The notes under the pieces are model-generated. The model saw only the letters and a program-made list of their open reading frames with translations. It had not been told where the DNA came from and did no database searches. A stretch of 64,000 bases of DNA from Labilithrix sp. (GTDB lineage: Bacteria; Myxococcota_A; Polyangia; Polyangiales; Polyangiaceae), in the NCBI GenBank assembly GCA_019637155.1, contig JAHBWE010000013.1:124001-188000 (forward strand), written 5' to 3'. This document shows positions 1 to 7,512 of the stretch, piece after piece; position 1 is the first letter of the stretch; every line of letters starts with the position of its first letter. The position numbers were made by a program, and so were the translations under genes.

Positions 1-103
1 ATGAAGTCGGGGGTCAGCGGCCCAACGAAGTTCGAGGGCGTGCGGGCGGAGAGCGGCTCCGTGTGCGAGCGCTTTCAGGACTTCTGCGATTGCGCCGCGT
101 GCT

Positions 104-931
104 TCAAGGCCGGGAATGTCGACAGCTGCAGTCGCTGTCCGAAATAGCCCATTCTGAATCGATCCAGAGGGCCATCAGCTCGGCGCGGCTGCTGACCGAG
201 AATACGCGATAGATGTGCTCGACGTATTTGTGGACGGTGCGCGTGCTCAAGCCGAGGGCGCCGGCGGCCTCCTTCTCGCTCTTCCCGGAGAGCAGCACGT
301 CGAGCACGCGAGCGTGACGCCGGCCGAGGCGTCCGCGGAGGACCACGCGCGGGTGCTTCGTGAGCCCTTCGTACACGGCGCGGTTCATCCAGGAGAGGCT
401 CGTCTGGAGCATGTCGACGAGCTTGGCGTCGCGCGCCGTGAAGCGGCGCTGGCGCACGGGCCGGCAGACGGCGAGCGTGACGAAGGTGTCGGGCCCGAGC
501 GGAGCAATGCTGCCGAGGGTGTCGTCGAATCCCAGGCCGTGCGTCCAGTCCGCGACGTGAGCGCTGCTGTTCCATTCGCGATCCGCCACGAGCTCTTCAC
601 GACGTACGGTCCGCTTGGAGGGGGTCTCGTAGATGCGCCGCCACATCGGGTGGTCGCGATAGGTGTAGGCGCCGAGGTATCCGCTCTGCCAGCGGCGGAG
701 GGTCGACTCGTCGAGGCCGACGAGCTCCGACGTGATCACGCTGAGGTCCGCGGCCGATCCTCCGCGCTGGGCGATGAGCCACCACGTCGTCGACTCCCCG
801 ATGAGCCGCGGGACGCTCGCCACGAGATGCTTCCGCGCGTCGGCGATCGAGGTGGCGAAGAGCTCGCCGACCTCACCGGCCAACATGATCACGTTGCGAA
901 GGTCCGCGCTCGAAGGCTCGGTTGGTCGCAC
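104..931 (-). CDS. LuxR-family transcriptional regulator
   Basis: A 275-aa protein with a GTG start. The last about 70 residues form a LuxR/GerE helix-turn-helix: RVLDVLLSGKSEKEAAG then LGLSTRTVHKYVEHIYR, with the usual Glu-Lys-Glu and Thr-Val-His-x-Tyr spacing. The N-terminal 200 residues have no motif I recognise and no receiver Asp pattern, so the signal is unknown. It is divergent from the operon beginning at 1023 with 91 bp between, so it is the natural candidate regulator of that operon. The last about 14 codons overlap a short plus-strand frame running in from the window edge. The family call is firm from the HTH; the target is inference. Confidence 0.85.
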   Translation of the reverse strand: MRPTEPSSADLRNVIMLAGEVGELFATSIADARKHLVASVPRLIGESTTWWLIAQRGGSAADLSVITSELVGLDESTLRRWQSGYLGAYTYRDHPMWRRIYETPSKRTVRREELVADREWNSSAHVADWTHGLGFDDTLGSIAPLGPDTFVTLAVCRPVRQRRFTARDAKLVDMLQTSLSWMNRAVYEGLTKHPRVVLRGRLGRRHARVLDVLLSGKSEKEAAGALGLSTRTVHKYVEHIYRVFSVSSRAELMALWIDSEWAISDSDCSCRHSRP

Positions 932-1022
932 GGGATCGAGCTTACGCGGCGTTCGTCCCTCCCGGGAGCCCGCTCGTCATCGTCTGGCAGCGCGCGGCGG
1001 CATGTGCTGGAGTGGAGGCGGG
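932..1022. promoter_or_regulatory. Divergent control region between luxR-like gene and RiPP-like operon
   Basis: These 91 bp must hold the promoters of both the LuxR gene and the operon starting at 1023. GGAGG at 1014-1018 is the ribosome-binding site of the rightward gene, with short (4-nt) spacing. I see no clear sigma70 or sigma54 boxes or long dyad. Confidence 0.45.
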
Positions 1023-1499
1023 ATGCCCCTCGGTCTCTACCTCTCGGCTGCGATCGCAAATGGGCCGCTGAACGCGCGGCTGCGGGAGGTGCTGCCCGCC
1101 TCCCGCTTCGAGCTGATCCTGCCGCAGGAGTTCACGCCCGCGGTTCCACACGCCGACCTCCCGCGGGCGATCTACGAACGCTGCATCGAGGAGATGGAAC
1201 GCTGCGACGCGGCGCTCCTCCTGCTCGATGCGTTCGGCGTCGACTGCGCGAGCGAAGCCGGGTGGCTCGCGGCGAAGAAGAAGCCGCTCATCGGGATCTG
1301 CCAGGCGAGCGCGCGCTTCCTCCAGCACTGGATGGTCAAGGGCAACCTGACTTGTGTGATATGTCTCGAGGACATACTGTTCGAGATGGTCAAGCGTGAC
1401 CCCATCCTCCGGTCGGTGCCCGTTCGCCGGTGCGCGCGCCACGCCGACCTCGGCGATCACATCGAGCAGCTGGTTCAAGCAGGGAGAGAATCACGATGA
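1023..1499 (+). CDS. Nucleoside 2-deoxyribosyltransferase-like protein
   Basis: A 158-aa soluble protein. It starts MPLGLYLSA, where a sugar-nucleotide loop is expected, and continues with EEMERCDAALLLLDAF, GVDCASEAGWLAAKKKPLIG. This is the layout of the nucleoside 2-deoxyribosyltransferase family (PF05014-like): Asp after a hydrophobic strand, then an S/T-x-x-E helix and a K-P-x-I-G strand. The Glu in SEAGW would be the nucleophile position. Family members transfer or hydrolyse deoxyribosyl groups or act on modified nucleotides. The start at 1023 is favoured by GGAGG; the frame is open upstream to 732 but that part is antisense to luxR. The stop overlaps the next start (ATGA), so it is translationally coupled to the peptide gene. 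Its role in this operon is unknown. Confidence 0.7.
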   Translation: MPLGLYLSAAIANGPLNARLREVLPASRFELILPQEFTPAVPHADLPRAIYERCIEEMERCDAALLLLDAFGVDCASEAGWLAAKKKPLIGICQASARFLQHWMVKGNLTCVICLEDILFEMVKRDPILRSVPVRRCARHADLGDHIEQLVQAGRESR

Positions 1500-1714
1500 G
1501 CGACGTCACCAAGATTCTCGAGCGCGCGCTCGCCGATGAGGCGTACCGCGACCGTCTCCTCGCCGATCCCAACGCCGCGGCGACCGAGCTCGGCGCGACG
1601 TTCACCGCCGACGAGGTCGCGGCGGTGAAGGCCATGTCGGTCGACGAGTTCAAGCAGTTCGCGGCCGAGTACGCGTCCAGCACCGACCCCGCGAAGCGCC
1701 GCGCCGCCTGCTGA
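1496..1714 (+). CDS. Putative RiPP precursor, NHLP/Os1348-like leader, C-terminal Cys
   Basis: A 72-aa peptide. Residues 5-50 (ILERALADEAYRDRLLADP, then TELGATFTADEVAAVKAM) fit the leader shared by Nif11/NHLP and the Os1348/Franean1_4349-like groups: an acidic helix, an R-x-x-L-L-A-D-P-x-x-A turn and a second amphipathic helix. The tail after residue about 56 is short, rich in Ser/Thr/Ala/Lys and ends AKRRAAC, so the only Cys is the very last residue. AGGGAGAG at about 1481 is its ribosome-binding site; it overlaps the upstream gene by 4 nt and lies 7 nt before the MfnF-like gene. A terminal Cys is what LanD-type flavoprotein decarboxylases need, and such a flavoprotein is encoded at 5249-5797. 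It could instead be a small non-precursor subunit; such leaders also occur in LigA-like small proteins. Confidence 0.6.
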   Translation: MSDVTKILERALADEAYRDRLLADPNAAATELGATFTADEVAAVKAMSVDEFKQFAAEYASSTDPAKRRAAC

Positions 1715-1721
1715 ACCGGCG

Positions 1722-2825
1722 GTGGGGAGTGGCCTCGTCCTCGGCGTCGACGTCGGCAACGCGAAGCTGAAGCTGTGCGTCGCCGGACGCGGGCAGCCGC
1801 GCTGGATGAGCCGTCCCCTCCCTTACGACGATCGCGCGCGCTACCGGCGTCATCGCGACTTCGAGGTCGGCGTTCCGCCGCTCGTCGACGAGTTCCTCGG
1901 CGACGCGAAGGGCGAGATCTCGCTGGTCGTCGTCGTCACGAGCTCCGGCTACGCGTACCCGACGTACCGCGAGGGGATCGTCCACACGATGGCCCTCATC
2001 GCGCGTACGGTCCCCGCGGCGGAGTGCTTCGCCCTCGCACACGACGGTGAGCTCGTGAGCGCCTCGGAGATCGCCTCCGGATCGCCGGAGCTCCTCGGGG
2101 CGCTCACGTTCACGAACGGCGTTGGCGCCGCCGTCCTCGCGCGCCGGCTCGAGTGGCTCGGCGCGAGCGGGCTCGTGGTGGACACGGGGGGGACGACCTC
2201 TCAGGTCGCCGCCATCGTCGACGGCGAGATCGAGCCGCACGTGAAGATCGATCGCGCGCGCTACCTCGAGCACCGCCTGCGCTCGGGAAAAGCCGCGTGG
2301 ATCGGATCGCAGACGCTGCCGCTGGAGTGCCTCGCGCCGGAGGTGCCGGTCGGTGATCGGCGCTTCCCCGTGCTGCCGCGCGGCGTGACCTTCGATGCCG
2401 TCGTCTCCGCGCTCGACCTCGCGCCGCCGGAGCTCGCGACGAAGCTGAGCCTGTTCGGGCTCGCGCCGCGGAAGGAGAGCGCGCTGCGAGCGATCGCCGA
2501 CTCCGTCAACCTCGACGCGAACATGGCGAGCGAGGAGGAGCTCATCGGCCTCGCGCGGCACTACCTCGAGCTCGCGATCGATCGCCTCGCCGGCGAGCTC
2601 CGCCTCGCGCTCGCCGCTTCCCCCGCGCACGCTCGCGAGCGCGCGCTCGTGTTCGGGCTCGGCGGTCCGTGGCTCACCGCGCCTGCGCTCCGTCGCGCGG
2701 GCGTCGAGGAGATCGCGCTCGCCTCGCGCTGGCTCGCGCCGGAGCTGGCCGAGGTCGCGTCGTGCTACGGCGCCTGCCATGCCGGGCTCGAGCGGCTGGC
2801 CGGGAGAGCGCTGTCCCCGTGCTGA
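1722..2825 (+). CDS. MfnF-like hydantoinase/oxoprolinase-fold protein
   Basis: A 367-aa protein, GTG start, 7 nt after the peptide gene. It is an ASKHA-type ATPase-fold protein: phosphate loop GLVLGVDVGNAKLKL at residues 4-18, second phosphate-type motif LVVDTGGTTSQVAAI near residue 150, and a terminal adenosine-like motif ALVFGLGGPWLTAPALRRAG. This pattern matches the hydantoinase_A / H4MPT-linked C1-transfer (MfnF-like) group, in which MfnF condenses two precursors of methanofuran. There is no methanofuran or H4MPT pathway in the window, so here it may have been recruited to peptide or amine chemistry, possibly acting on the small precursor. Its stop overlaps the next gene by 7 nt. The fold is confident; the substrate is unknown. 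Confidence 0.7.
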   Translation: MGSGLVLGVDVGNAKLKLCVAGRGQPRWMSRPLPYDDRARYRRHRDFEVGVPPLVDEFLGDAKGEISLVVVVTSSGYAYPTYREGIVHTMALIARTVPAAECFALAHDGELVSASEIASGSPELLGALTFTNGVGAAVLARRLEWLGASGLVVDTGGTTSQVAAIVDGEIEPHVKIDRARYLEHRLRSGKAAWIGSQTLPLECLAPEVPVGDRRFPVLPRGVTFDAVVSALDLAPPELATKLSLFGLAPRKESALRAIADSVNLDANMASEEELIGLARHYLELAIDRLAGELRLALAASPAHARERALVFGLGGPWLTAPALRRAGVEEIALASRWLAPELAEVASCYGACHAGLERLAGRALSPC

Positions 2826-5248
2826 CCCGCGAAGACTGGATCGGGGAGGCGACCGCGATCCTGGCCGAGCTCGCGGCCGTGCTCGCGCCCTACGAGGTCA
2901 CGCTGAGCCCCGACCTCCGCGTGGCGGCGGACCCGCATCCGTGCCCCGGCTACGTGCACGAGGATCGCGTGATCGGCTTCTGTCCTCCTGTCGTCGAGGG
3001 CCCGGTCGATCGCGCGCGCTGGCTCTTCTACTGCCGCATGATGGGGTGCACGTCCGTCGACGACGCGGCCCTCTTCTACGAGGTCGCGCTCCCGTTCATC
3101 ATGTGCCACGAGGCCTCGCATCACCTCCGCATGACGCGCGGTGTGGCGTCGGCGAGCCACTTCATCGAGGAGCAGGTGTGCGATCGCATGGCCGCGGCGA
3201 TGGTCGGGGCGATGCCCTCGCGTCGCGCGACGCTCGAGCCTCTCCGCGCCGCGTGCGCTCGCTCGATCGCGCGGCTCGCCGAGAGCTTCGGCGGCTCACC
3301 GGGCGCCGCGTTCGTCCCCGAGATCGGCGATGTCCTCGTCGCGACGGCGCGGCTCGATCGCGCGGAGCTCGAGCGGCTCGAGCGGCTCGCCGCGAGGCGC
3401 AGCATCCCGCTCGACGAGCTGCTCCAGCTCACGGCCGGCGCGGCGTCGGCGGTGGGTGACGCCGGCGCGGCGCGAGAGCTCGCGCGGCAGCACGTCGACA
3501 CGCGCTACACGAGCAACCCCGCCGACTACTGGCACCTCGGGCTCACCTGGGTCGAGAGCTACCTCGCGCGCGCGGTGCGGCCGTCGCTCGACGACGTGCT
3601 CAACGAGCACGTGTTTCGCGCGCGCGACCAGCGCACGCGAGGCGACGAGGTCGCGAGCGTGCTCCTCTCCATGCTCGACGTGCCCGAGTATCGCGCGAGC
3701 GCCGCCGAGGGGCTCCTCGAGCTTCAGGGCGCGGACGCGATCGCTGCCGTCGCCGCGCGCGCGGTCGAATACGACGACGCGCTCGACGCGCTCGTACGGC
3801 GCTGGCCGGGCGGTGACTCGAGCGCGCTCGACCAGCTCGAGGCGCGGGGCTCCCCGGAGCGCGCGCGCCTCCTCGTCCGCCTCCGTGCGCTCGCCGGCCG
3901 TGCCTTCGAAGGTCGCCCCGAAGGTCTCCGCTCCGATGCGCTCGACCTCGAGCTCGCCGCCGCGGATCGCAGCACGGACGCGAGCGTCGTGGAGGCGCTC
4001 CTCCTCGATCCCGAGAAGAGCGCCGCGCTCCTCGAGGCCTGGGAGGCGCACGGCCGCACGCTCGCCGAGCTGCCGCGCGTCGCGCTGATCGACGTGCCCG
4101 CTCGCGTCCGGCGCTCGATCATGCGCCTCGCGAGCGGCGACGCGGTCGGCGCGCCGCACGCGATCGCCGAGCTCGCCGACCCCTTCGAAGCGGACGCGGC
4201 GGCGACCGCGGTCGCGCACGCGCTCCTCGACCGCCTCGATGCGCAGGATGTGGCGGAGCTGGCGCTGCCGCACCTCCCCGCCCGTGGCGGTCCGCAGTGG
4301 GACGCGCTCATGACCGCGTTGCGGCGCCCGTTCGTGTGGGCCGCCTCGACGGATCTGCGCGTCGCGGCGGCACGCGCGGATCTCGCCGGCGTGGAGCCCG
4401 CCGCCGATCCGGTCGTGAAGCAGCTCGCGACCGAGCTCCTGACGCATGCCGAGGCCTTGCTCGTGCGGCGCACGCCGCTGCTCGCGGCCGAGCCGGCGAC
4501 GGCGGAGGCGCTCGCGGCGGAGGTGCTCGCGATGTCGGCACGCGCGGAGGCGCTCGAGGCGCTCCGCGCGCTCGCGCCGCGTCACACGTCGAGCGCGGTC
4601 GCGAACCTGGCCGCCGGCGCGAGCGCGCGCGGGCCGATCGACGATGTCGTCTGCGCCGTGCTCGCGAACGCGGCGCCGCCCGATCTCCGCGCGCGGGCCG
4701 AGCTCATCCTCCGCGGCGAGGCCTCATCGTCGGGCGTCGCGCCCTCGCCCTCTCTTCCCGAGCTCGCGTCGCTCGCGCTCTCTCCCACGAAGGACACCAT
4801 GCTGACGATCGAGAAGCTCGTTCACCTCCGCGCGGTCCCGCTCTTCGGGGCCGTCGCCCTCGACCAGCTCCGCGAGATCGCGGAGGTCGCGATGGTGCAG
4901 ACGTTCCCGCGCGACGCCGAGCTCTTCCGCGAAGGCGACGTGGGGGATCGCCTCTTCGTCGTCCTCTCCGGCCAGGTCGGGATCGAGGCGGAGGTGAACG
5001 GTCAGACCGTCACGCTCGATCGCCTCGGACCTTCGATGTGTTTCGGCGAGATGGCGCTCTTCGAGGGAATGCCACGCTCCGCGACCGCTCGAGCGCTCAC
5101 GCCGTGCCGTGTGTTGACCCTCTCGGGCGCCGCGATCGCGCGCGTCGGTCGCGCCGAGCCCCAGATCTACGAGGCGTTCCTGCGCGTGCTCTCGAAGAAG
5201 CTGCGCGACGCGAGCCAGGTGCTCCGCGCGCGCGGCGGCGTCGGCTAG
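2819..5248 (+). CDS. HExxH metalloprotease with HEAT-like repeats and cyclic-nucleotide-binding domain
   Basis: An 809-aa protein with a GTG start at 2819, inside the end of the preceding gene; the open frame to 2669 is shadow. Residues 97-102 read HEASHH in FIMCHEASHHLRM, a zinc metallopeptidase site, followed by HFIEEQVCDRMAAAMVG whose Glu/Asp could be the third ligand. Residues about 220-640 are Ala/Leu/Glu-rich helical repeats like HEAT or TPR. Residues about 660-800 form a CAP-type cyclic-nucleotide-binding domain: RAVPLFGAVALDQLREIAE, FREGDVGDRLFVVLSGQV and the phosphate cassette FGEMALFEGMPRSATARA, with the Gly-Glu and Arg needed to bind cAMP or cGMP. No signal peptide. In this operon it could be a ligand-gated leader peptidase; that is inference. 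Confidence 0.75.
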   Translation: MLTREDWIGEATAILAELAAVLAPYEVTLSPDLRVAADPHPCPGYVHEDRVIGFCPPVVEGPVDRARWLFYCRMMGCTSVDDAALFYEVALPFIMCHEASHHLRMTRGVASASHFIEEQVCDRMAAAMVGAMPSRRATLEPLRAACARSIARLAESFGGSPGAAFVPEIGDVLVATARLDRAELERLERLAARRSIPLDELLQLTAGAASAVGDAGAARELARQHVDTRYTSNPADYWHLGLTWVESYLARAVRPSLDDVLNEHVFRARDQRTRGDEVASVLLSMLDVPEYRASAAEGLLELQGADAIAAVAARAVEYDDALDALVRRWPGGDSSALDQLEARGSPERARLLVRLRALAGRAFEGRPEGLRSDALDLELAAADRSTDASVVEALLLDPEKSAALLEAWEAHGRTLAELPRVALIDVPARVRRSIMRLASGDAVGAPHAIAELADPFEADAAATAVAHALLDRLDAQDVAELALPHLPARGGPQWDALMTALRRPFVWAASTDLRVAAARADLAGVEPAADPVVKQLATELLTHAEALLVRRTPLLAAEPATAEALAAEVLAMSARAEALEALRALAPRHTSSAVANLAAGASARGPIDDVVCAVLANAAPPDLRARAELILRGEASSSGVAPSPSLPELASLALSPTKDTMLTIEKLVHLRAVPLFGAVALDQLREIAEVAMVQTFPRDAELFREGDVGDRLFVVLSGQVGIEAEVNGQTVTLDRLGPSMCFGEMALFEGMPRSATARALTPCRVLTLSGAAIARVGRAEPQIYEAFLRVLSKKLRDASQVLRARGGVG

Positions 5249-5797
5249 CTAGAGCTCGTCGAGGAGCACGTCGCCCGTCCGAGTCTTCTTCGTGAGACCA
5301 AGGCGAGCGACGATGCGCGTCTCCGCGTCGTGCCATGTCGCCCAGAGGTCGGGTCCGCCGAGCACCTCGCAGCCGAGATCGCGGAGCCTGGCGACGTGAG
5401 GCTCGTAGATGCGGCGGTCCATGCGCGGATGAATCGCCGGCGCGACGAGGATGCGATCCTTGGCGCTGAACGCAAATAGCCTGGTGACGGGGCACGTCAC
5501 CTCGCCGAGCGCGCACTGCGAGAGGACGCGTGCGGTCGCGGGGTGGAGGACGAGGAGATCGGCGTCGGCGAGGGAGAGGTGCACGGGGACCGCGCTGCCA
5601 GGCGCGAAGCGAGTGTCGGGCTCGTAGACGAACGAGCCGGTCACCCCCATCAGCGCAGTCCGCGTCACGAACTCGAGCGCCCCCGCCGACACCGCCGCGC
5701 GCACCTCGACCCCGTAGTCGGCGCGAAGGTAGAGGAGACGCTGGGGGAGCATGGCAGTCTCGAGGCTGCCGCCAGCAGCGAGCACGACGGTCGGCAT
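5249..5797 (-). CDS. LanD/EpiD-like flavoprotein (HFCD family)
   Basis: A 182-aa flavoprotein of the homo-oligomeric FMN-containing Cys decarboxylase family, which includes PPC decarboxylase (Dfp/CoaC) and lantibiotic EpiD. Visible motifs in order: MPTVVLAAGGSLETAML (FMN phosphate loop), VPVHLSLADADLLVLHPATA (catalytic His in HLSL, then the PASANT-equivalent HPATA), LGEVTCPVTRLF, and VAPAIHPRMDRRIYE (equivalent of PAMNxxMW, altered to I-H and I-Y). The length is right for a stand-alone decarboxylase and there is no CoaB half, so a housekeeping coaBC role is unlikely. Its stop directly abuts the stop of the protease gene. The altered PAMN loop suggests a non-pantothenate substrate; the Cys-ended peptide at 1496-1714 is a candidate. 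Confidence 0.75.
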   Translation of the reverse strand: MPTVVLAAGGSLETAMLPQRLLYLRADYGVEVRAAVSAGALEFVTRTALMGVTGSFVYEPDTRFAPGSAVPVHLSLADADLLVLHPATARVLSQCALGEVTCPVTRLFAFSAKDRILVAPAIHPRMDRRIYEPHVARLRDLGCEVLGGPDLWATWHDAETRIVARLGLTKKTRTGDVLLDEL

Positions 5798-5954
5798 GGG
5801 CGAAGCTTATCCGCACGCCGGCCAAGTGCCTTGACGGTTCATCTGCATGATCGCGCACATGCATGATGCAATCTACGGTGGCGAGGAGGACAGCCTGGGC
5901 TGCGGCTCGTCATTCTAAATTAGCACAAAAATCGAATTTTGGCTTTTGGACGGA
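5798..5954. other. Intergenic, AT-rich pocket with TGCATGAT direct repeats
   Basis: This gap lies upstream of the flavoprotein gene and downstream of the RCC1 gene. TGCATGAT occurs at 5844-5851 and 5860-5867. An AT-rich stretch at about 5925-5945 contains the dyad AAAATCGAATTTT, which could end RCC1 transcription but is weak. No ORF is supported. Confidence 0.4.
5860..5870. repeat. TGYAYNRTRCA dyad, copy 1
   Basis: TGCATGATGCA, a 5-1-5 inverted repeat within the 13-mer ATGCATGATGCAA that recurs at 62939-62951. It is one of four exact matches to TGYAYNRTRCA in this window. Confidence 0.4.
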
Positions 5955-7340
5955 TTACTCGAGCGGCGGCGCGGTCGTGAGCATGCGCGGGCTCGGGATG
6001 CACGTGCTCCCGCCGGCGCAGCTGACGTTGGTCGTCTCGGCTTGCGGCGCGCCCGTCTCGGCGCTGTCGTTCTTGCCCCAGATCCAGAGCGACGCGTCCG
6101 GCTTGATCGTCGCGACCGCGTAGGGGCTGAGGGCGATCTCCCGGACCGGGTTCTGGCTCGGCACGACGTGGGCGAGCGGGCGGCAGGCCGTTCCGCCGCA
6201 GGTCGTGTCGGTGACGTTCTCGAGCTGGCCGTAGCGACCGTCGCCCCAGCAGACGAGGCGGTCGGCGACCTTCGCGCACGCGGTCTCGCCCGCGACGGCG
6301 AGCTGCAGCGTCTTCAGCTGAGGCACGTCGACCGGGACGCGGTGCTCGTTCGTGTCGGGGATCCCCTGGCCGAGGCCGCCGTGCGAGTTGTCGCCCCAGC
6401 ACTTGATGACGCCGTCGGTCGTGTGGAGGCACACGATGCCCTGGCCGACGCGGACCTCCGCGGCGCCGGTGAGGACCGTGCCCTCCGGCGTCGCCGCGAC
6501 GCGCTTCGGCGTGGGATCGAACGGGAGGCCGTTGCACTGCGTCGCGTCGGAGGGCAGGGGATGGCCGAGCGAGCCTTTGTGGTCCGTGCCCCAGCACAGC
6601 ACGCTCGAGTCGAGGGCGACGGTGCACATCTGATCGGGGCCGAGCGAGATGGAGGCTTGCGGAAAGAGGCCCGGCACGCGCGTCGAGCCGATGACCGCTT
6701 CGCCGGCGCGGCCGAAGAGCGGACACGCGTTGTCGCCCCAGCAGAAGACGGCGCCGTCGACGAGCAGGACGCAGGCGTGCTCGCCCGCGGCCTCGACCTG
6801 CGCGACGCGCTCCGCGACGAGCTCGGGCGTGAAGCGCGAGGTGACGTCGCGACCCTGGATCTGCCCCTTCGCGTTGTTGCCCCAGCACCAGAGCTGGTCC
6901 TTGTCGTCGAGCGCGCACGCGAAGTCCTTGCCCGCCTTCACCGTCGCGATGCGCGGGAGACCTTCGACCTTCGAGGGCAGCGGCGAGCAAGGGAACGTGC
7001 CGCAGGATCCGGTCGCGGCGGGATCGCGGCCGAGCTGACCGACGTCGTTCTTGCCCCAGCACCACACCGAACGGTCCTTCGCGACGACGCAGGCGAAGTC
7101 GTCGCCGAGCGCGATCGACGACGGGGGCAGCACCTTCGGCGCCTCCGCTTCCTCTTGCGGGCGCGACGTCGCGATCGGCTTCGGGCCCGCGTCGCCGTCG
7201 TTCGTGCTCGGCAGCTCGTCGGGCGGACCGAGCACGTCGTCGTTGCCGCCGCACGCGTAGACGAACGCCGGGACGACGAGCGCCGCGATGAGGATCCCCA
7301 GACGACGAAGTCGCGGACGCGAAAAGCGAAGCTCGGACAT
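5955..7340 (-). CDS. RCC1-repeat lipoprotein
   Basis: A 461-aa exported protein. The start at 7340 (MSELRF) gives a signal peptide with hydrophobic core GILIAALVVPAFVYACGG; the lipobox Cys is at about residue 27, so it is probably lipid-anchored. A Pro/Glu/Asp-rich linker follows. Then about seven RCC1-type units of 45-55 residues appear, each with the signature C-W-G-x-N (VWCWGKNDVGQLG, LWCWGNNAKGQI, VFCWGDN, VLCWGTDHKGSLG, IKCWGDNSHGGLG, LVCWGDGRYGQL, LWIWGKN) and an Ala-Cys-Val/Cys-Ala strand. This forms a seven-bladed propeller. RCC1-like lipoproteins are abundant in myxobacteria and mostly uncharacterised; binding or adhesion is the usual guess. Divergent from 7513 with 172 bp between. 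Confidence 0.88.
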   Translation of the reverse strand: MSELRFSRPRLRRLGILIAALVVPAFVYACGGNDDVLGPPDELPSTNDGDAGPKPIATSRPQEEAEAPKVLPPSSIALGDDFACVVAKDRSVWCWGKNDVGQLGRDPAATGSCGTFPCSPLPSKVEGLPRIATVKAGKDFACALDDKDQLWCWGNNAKGQIQGRDVTSRFTPELVAERVAQVEAAGEHACVLLVDGAVFCWGDNACPLFGRAGEAVIGSTRVPGLFPQASISLGPDQMCTVALDSSVLCWGTDHKGSLGHPLPSDATQCNGLPFDPTPKRVAATPEGTVLTGAAEVRVGQGIVCLHTTDGVIKCWGDNSHGGLGQGIPDTNEHRVPVDVPQLKTLQLAVAGETACAKVADRLVCWGDGRYGQLENVTDTTCGGTACRPLAHVVPSQNPVREIALSPYAVATIKPDASLWIWGKNDSAETGAPQAETTNVSCAGGSTCIPSPRMLTTAPPLE

Positions 7341-7512
7341 TCTTGCGATCATAGCCCATCCGCCTGTGCGGCTTCCAGACGCGACCCACGCGCCACAATG
7401 TGGTGCGCGGGCGCGCGGGGAGGACCTCCCGCACGCACCTCCCACATCCACATTTTCGCCGACGTCGAGCGGCGCCGGGGCTCGGCACCGACGGTGCACC
7501 GAGACGGCGGGC

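Noticed and set aside
1..147. Plus-strand frame from the window edge encoding a Cys-rich tail (FCDCAACFKAGNVDSCSRCPK without its last residue) overlapping the luxR 3' end.
   Set aside because: It is only 48 codons with an ATG at the first base of the window, overlapping the C-terminal codons of a clear LuxR gene. It could be a real gene end, but the part outside the window is needed.
5249..5797. Housekeeping coaBC/dfp.
   Set aside because: Only the flavoprotein half is present, the PAMN-type loop is altered, and there is no CoaB domain.
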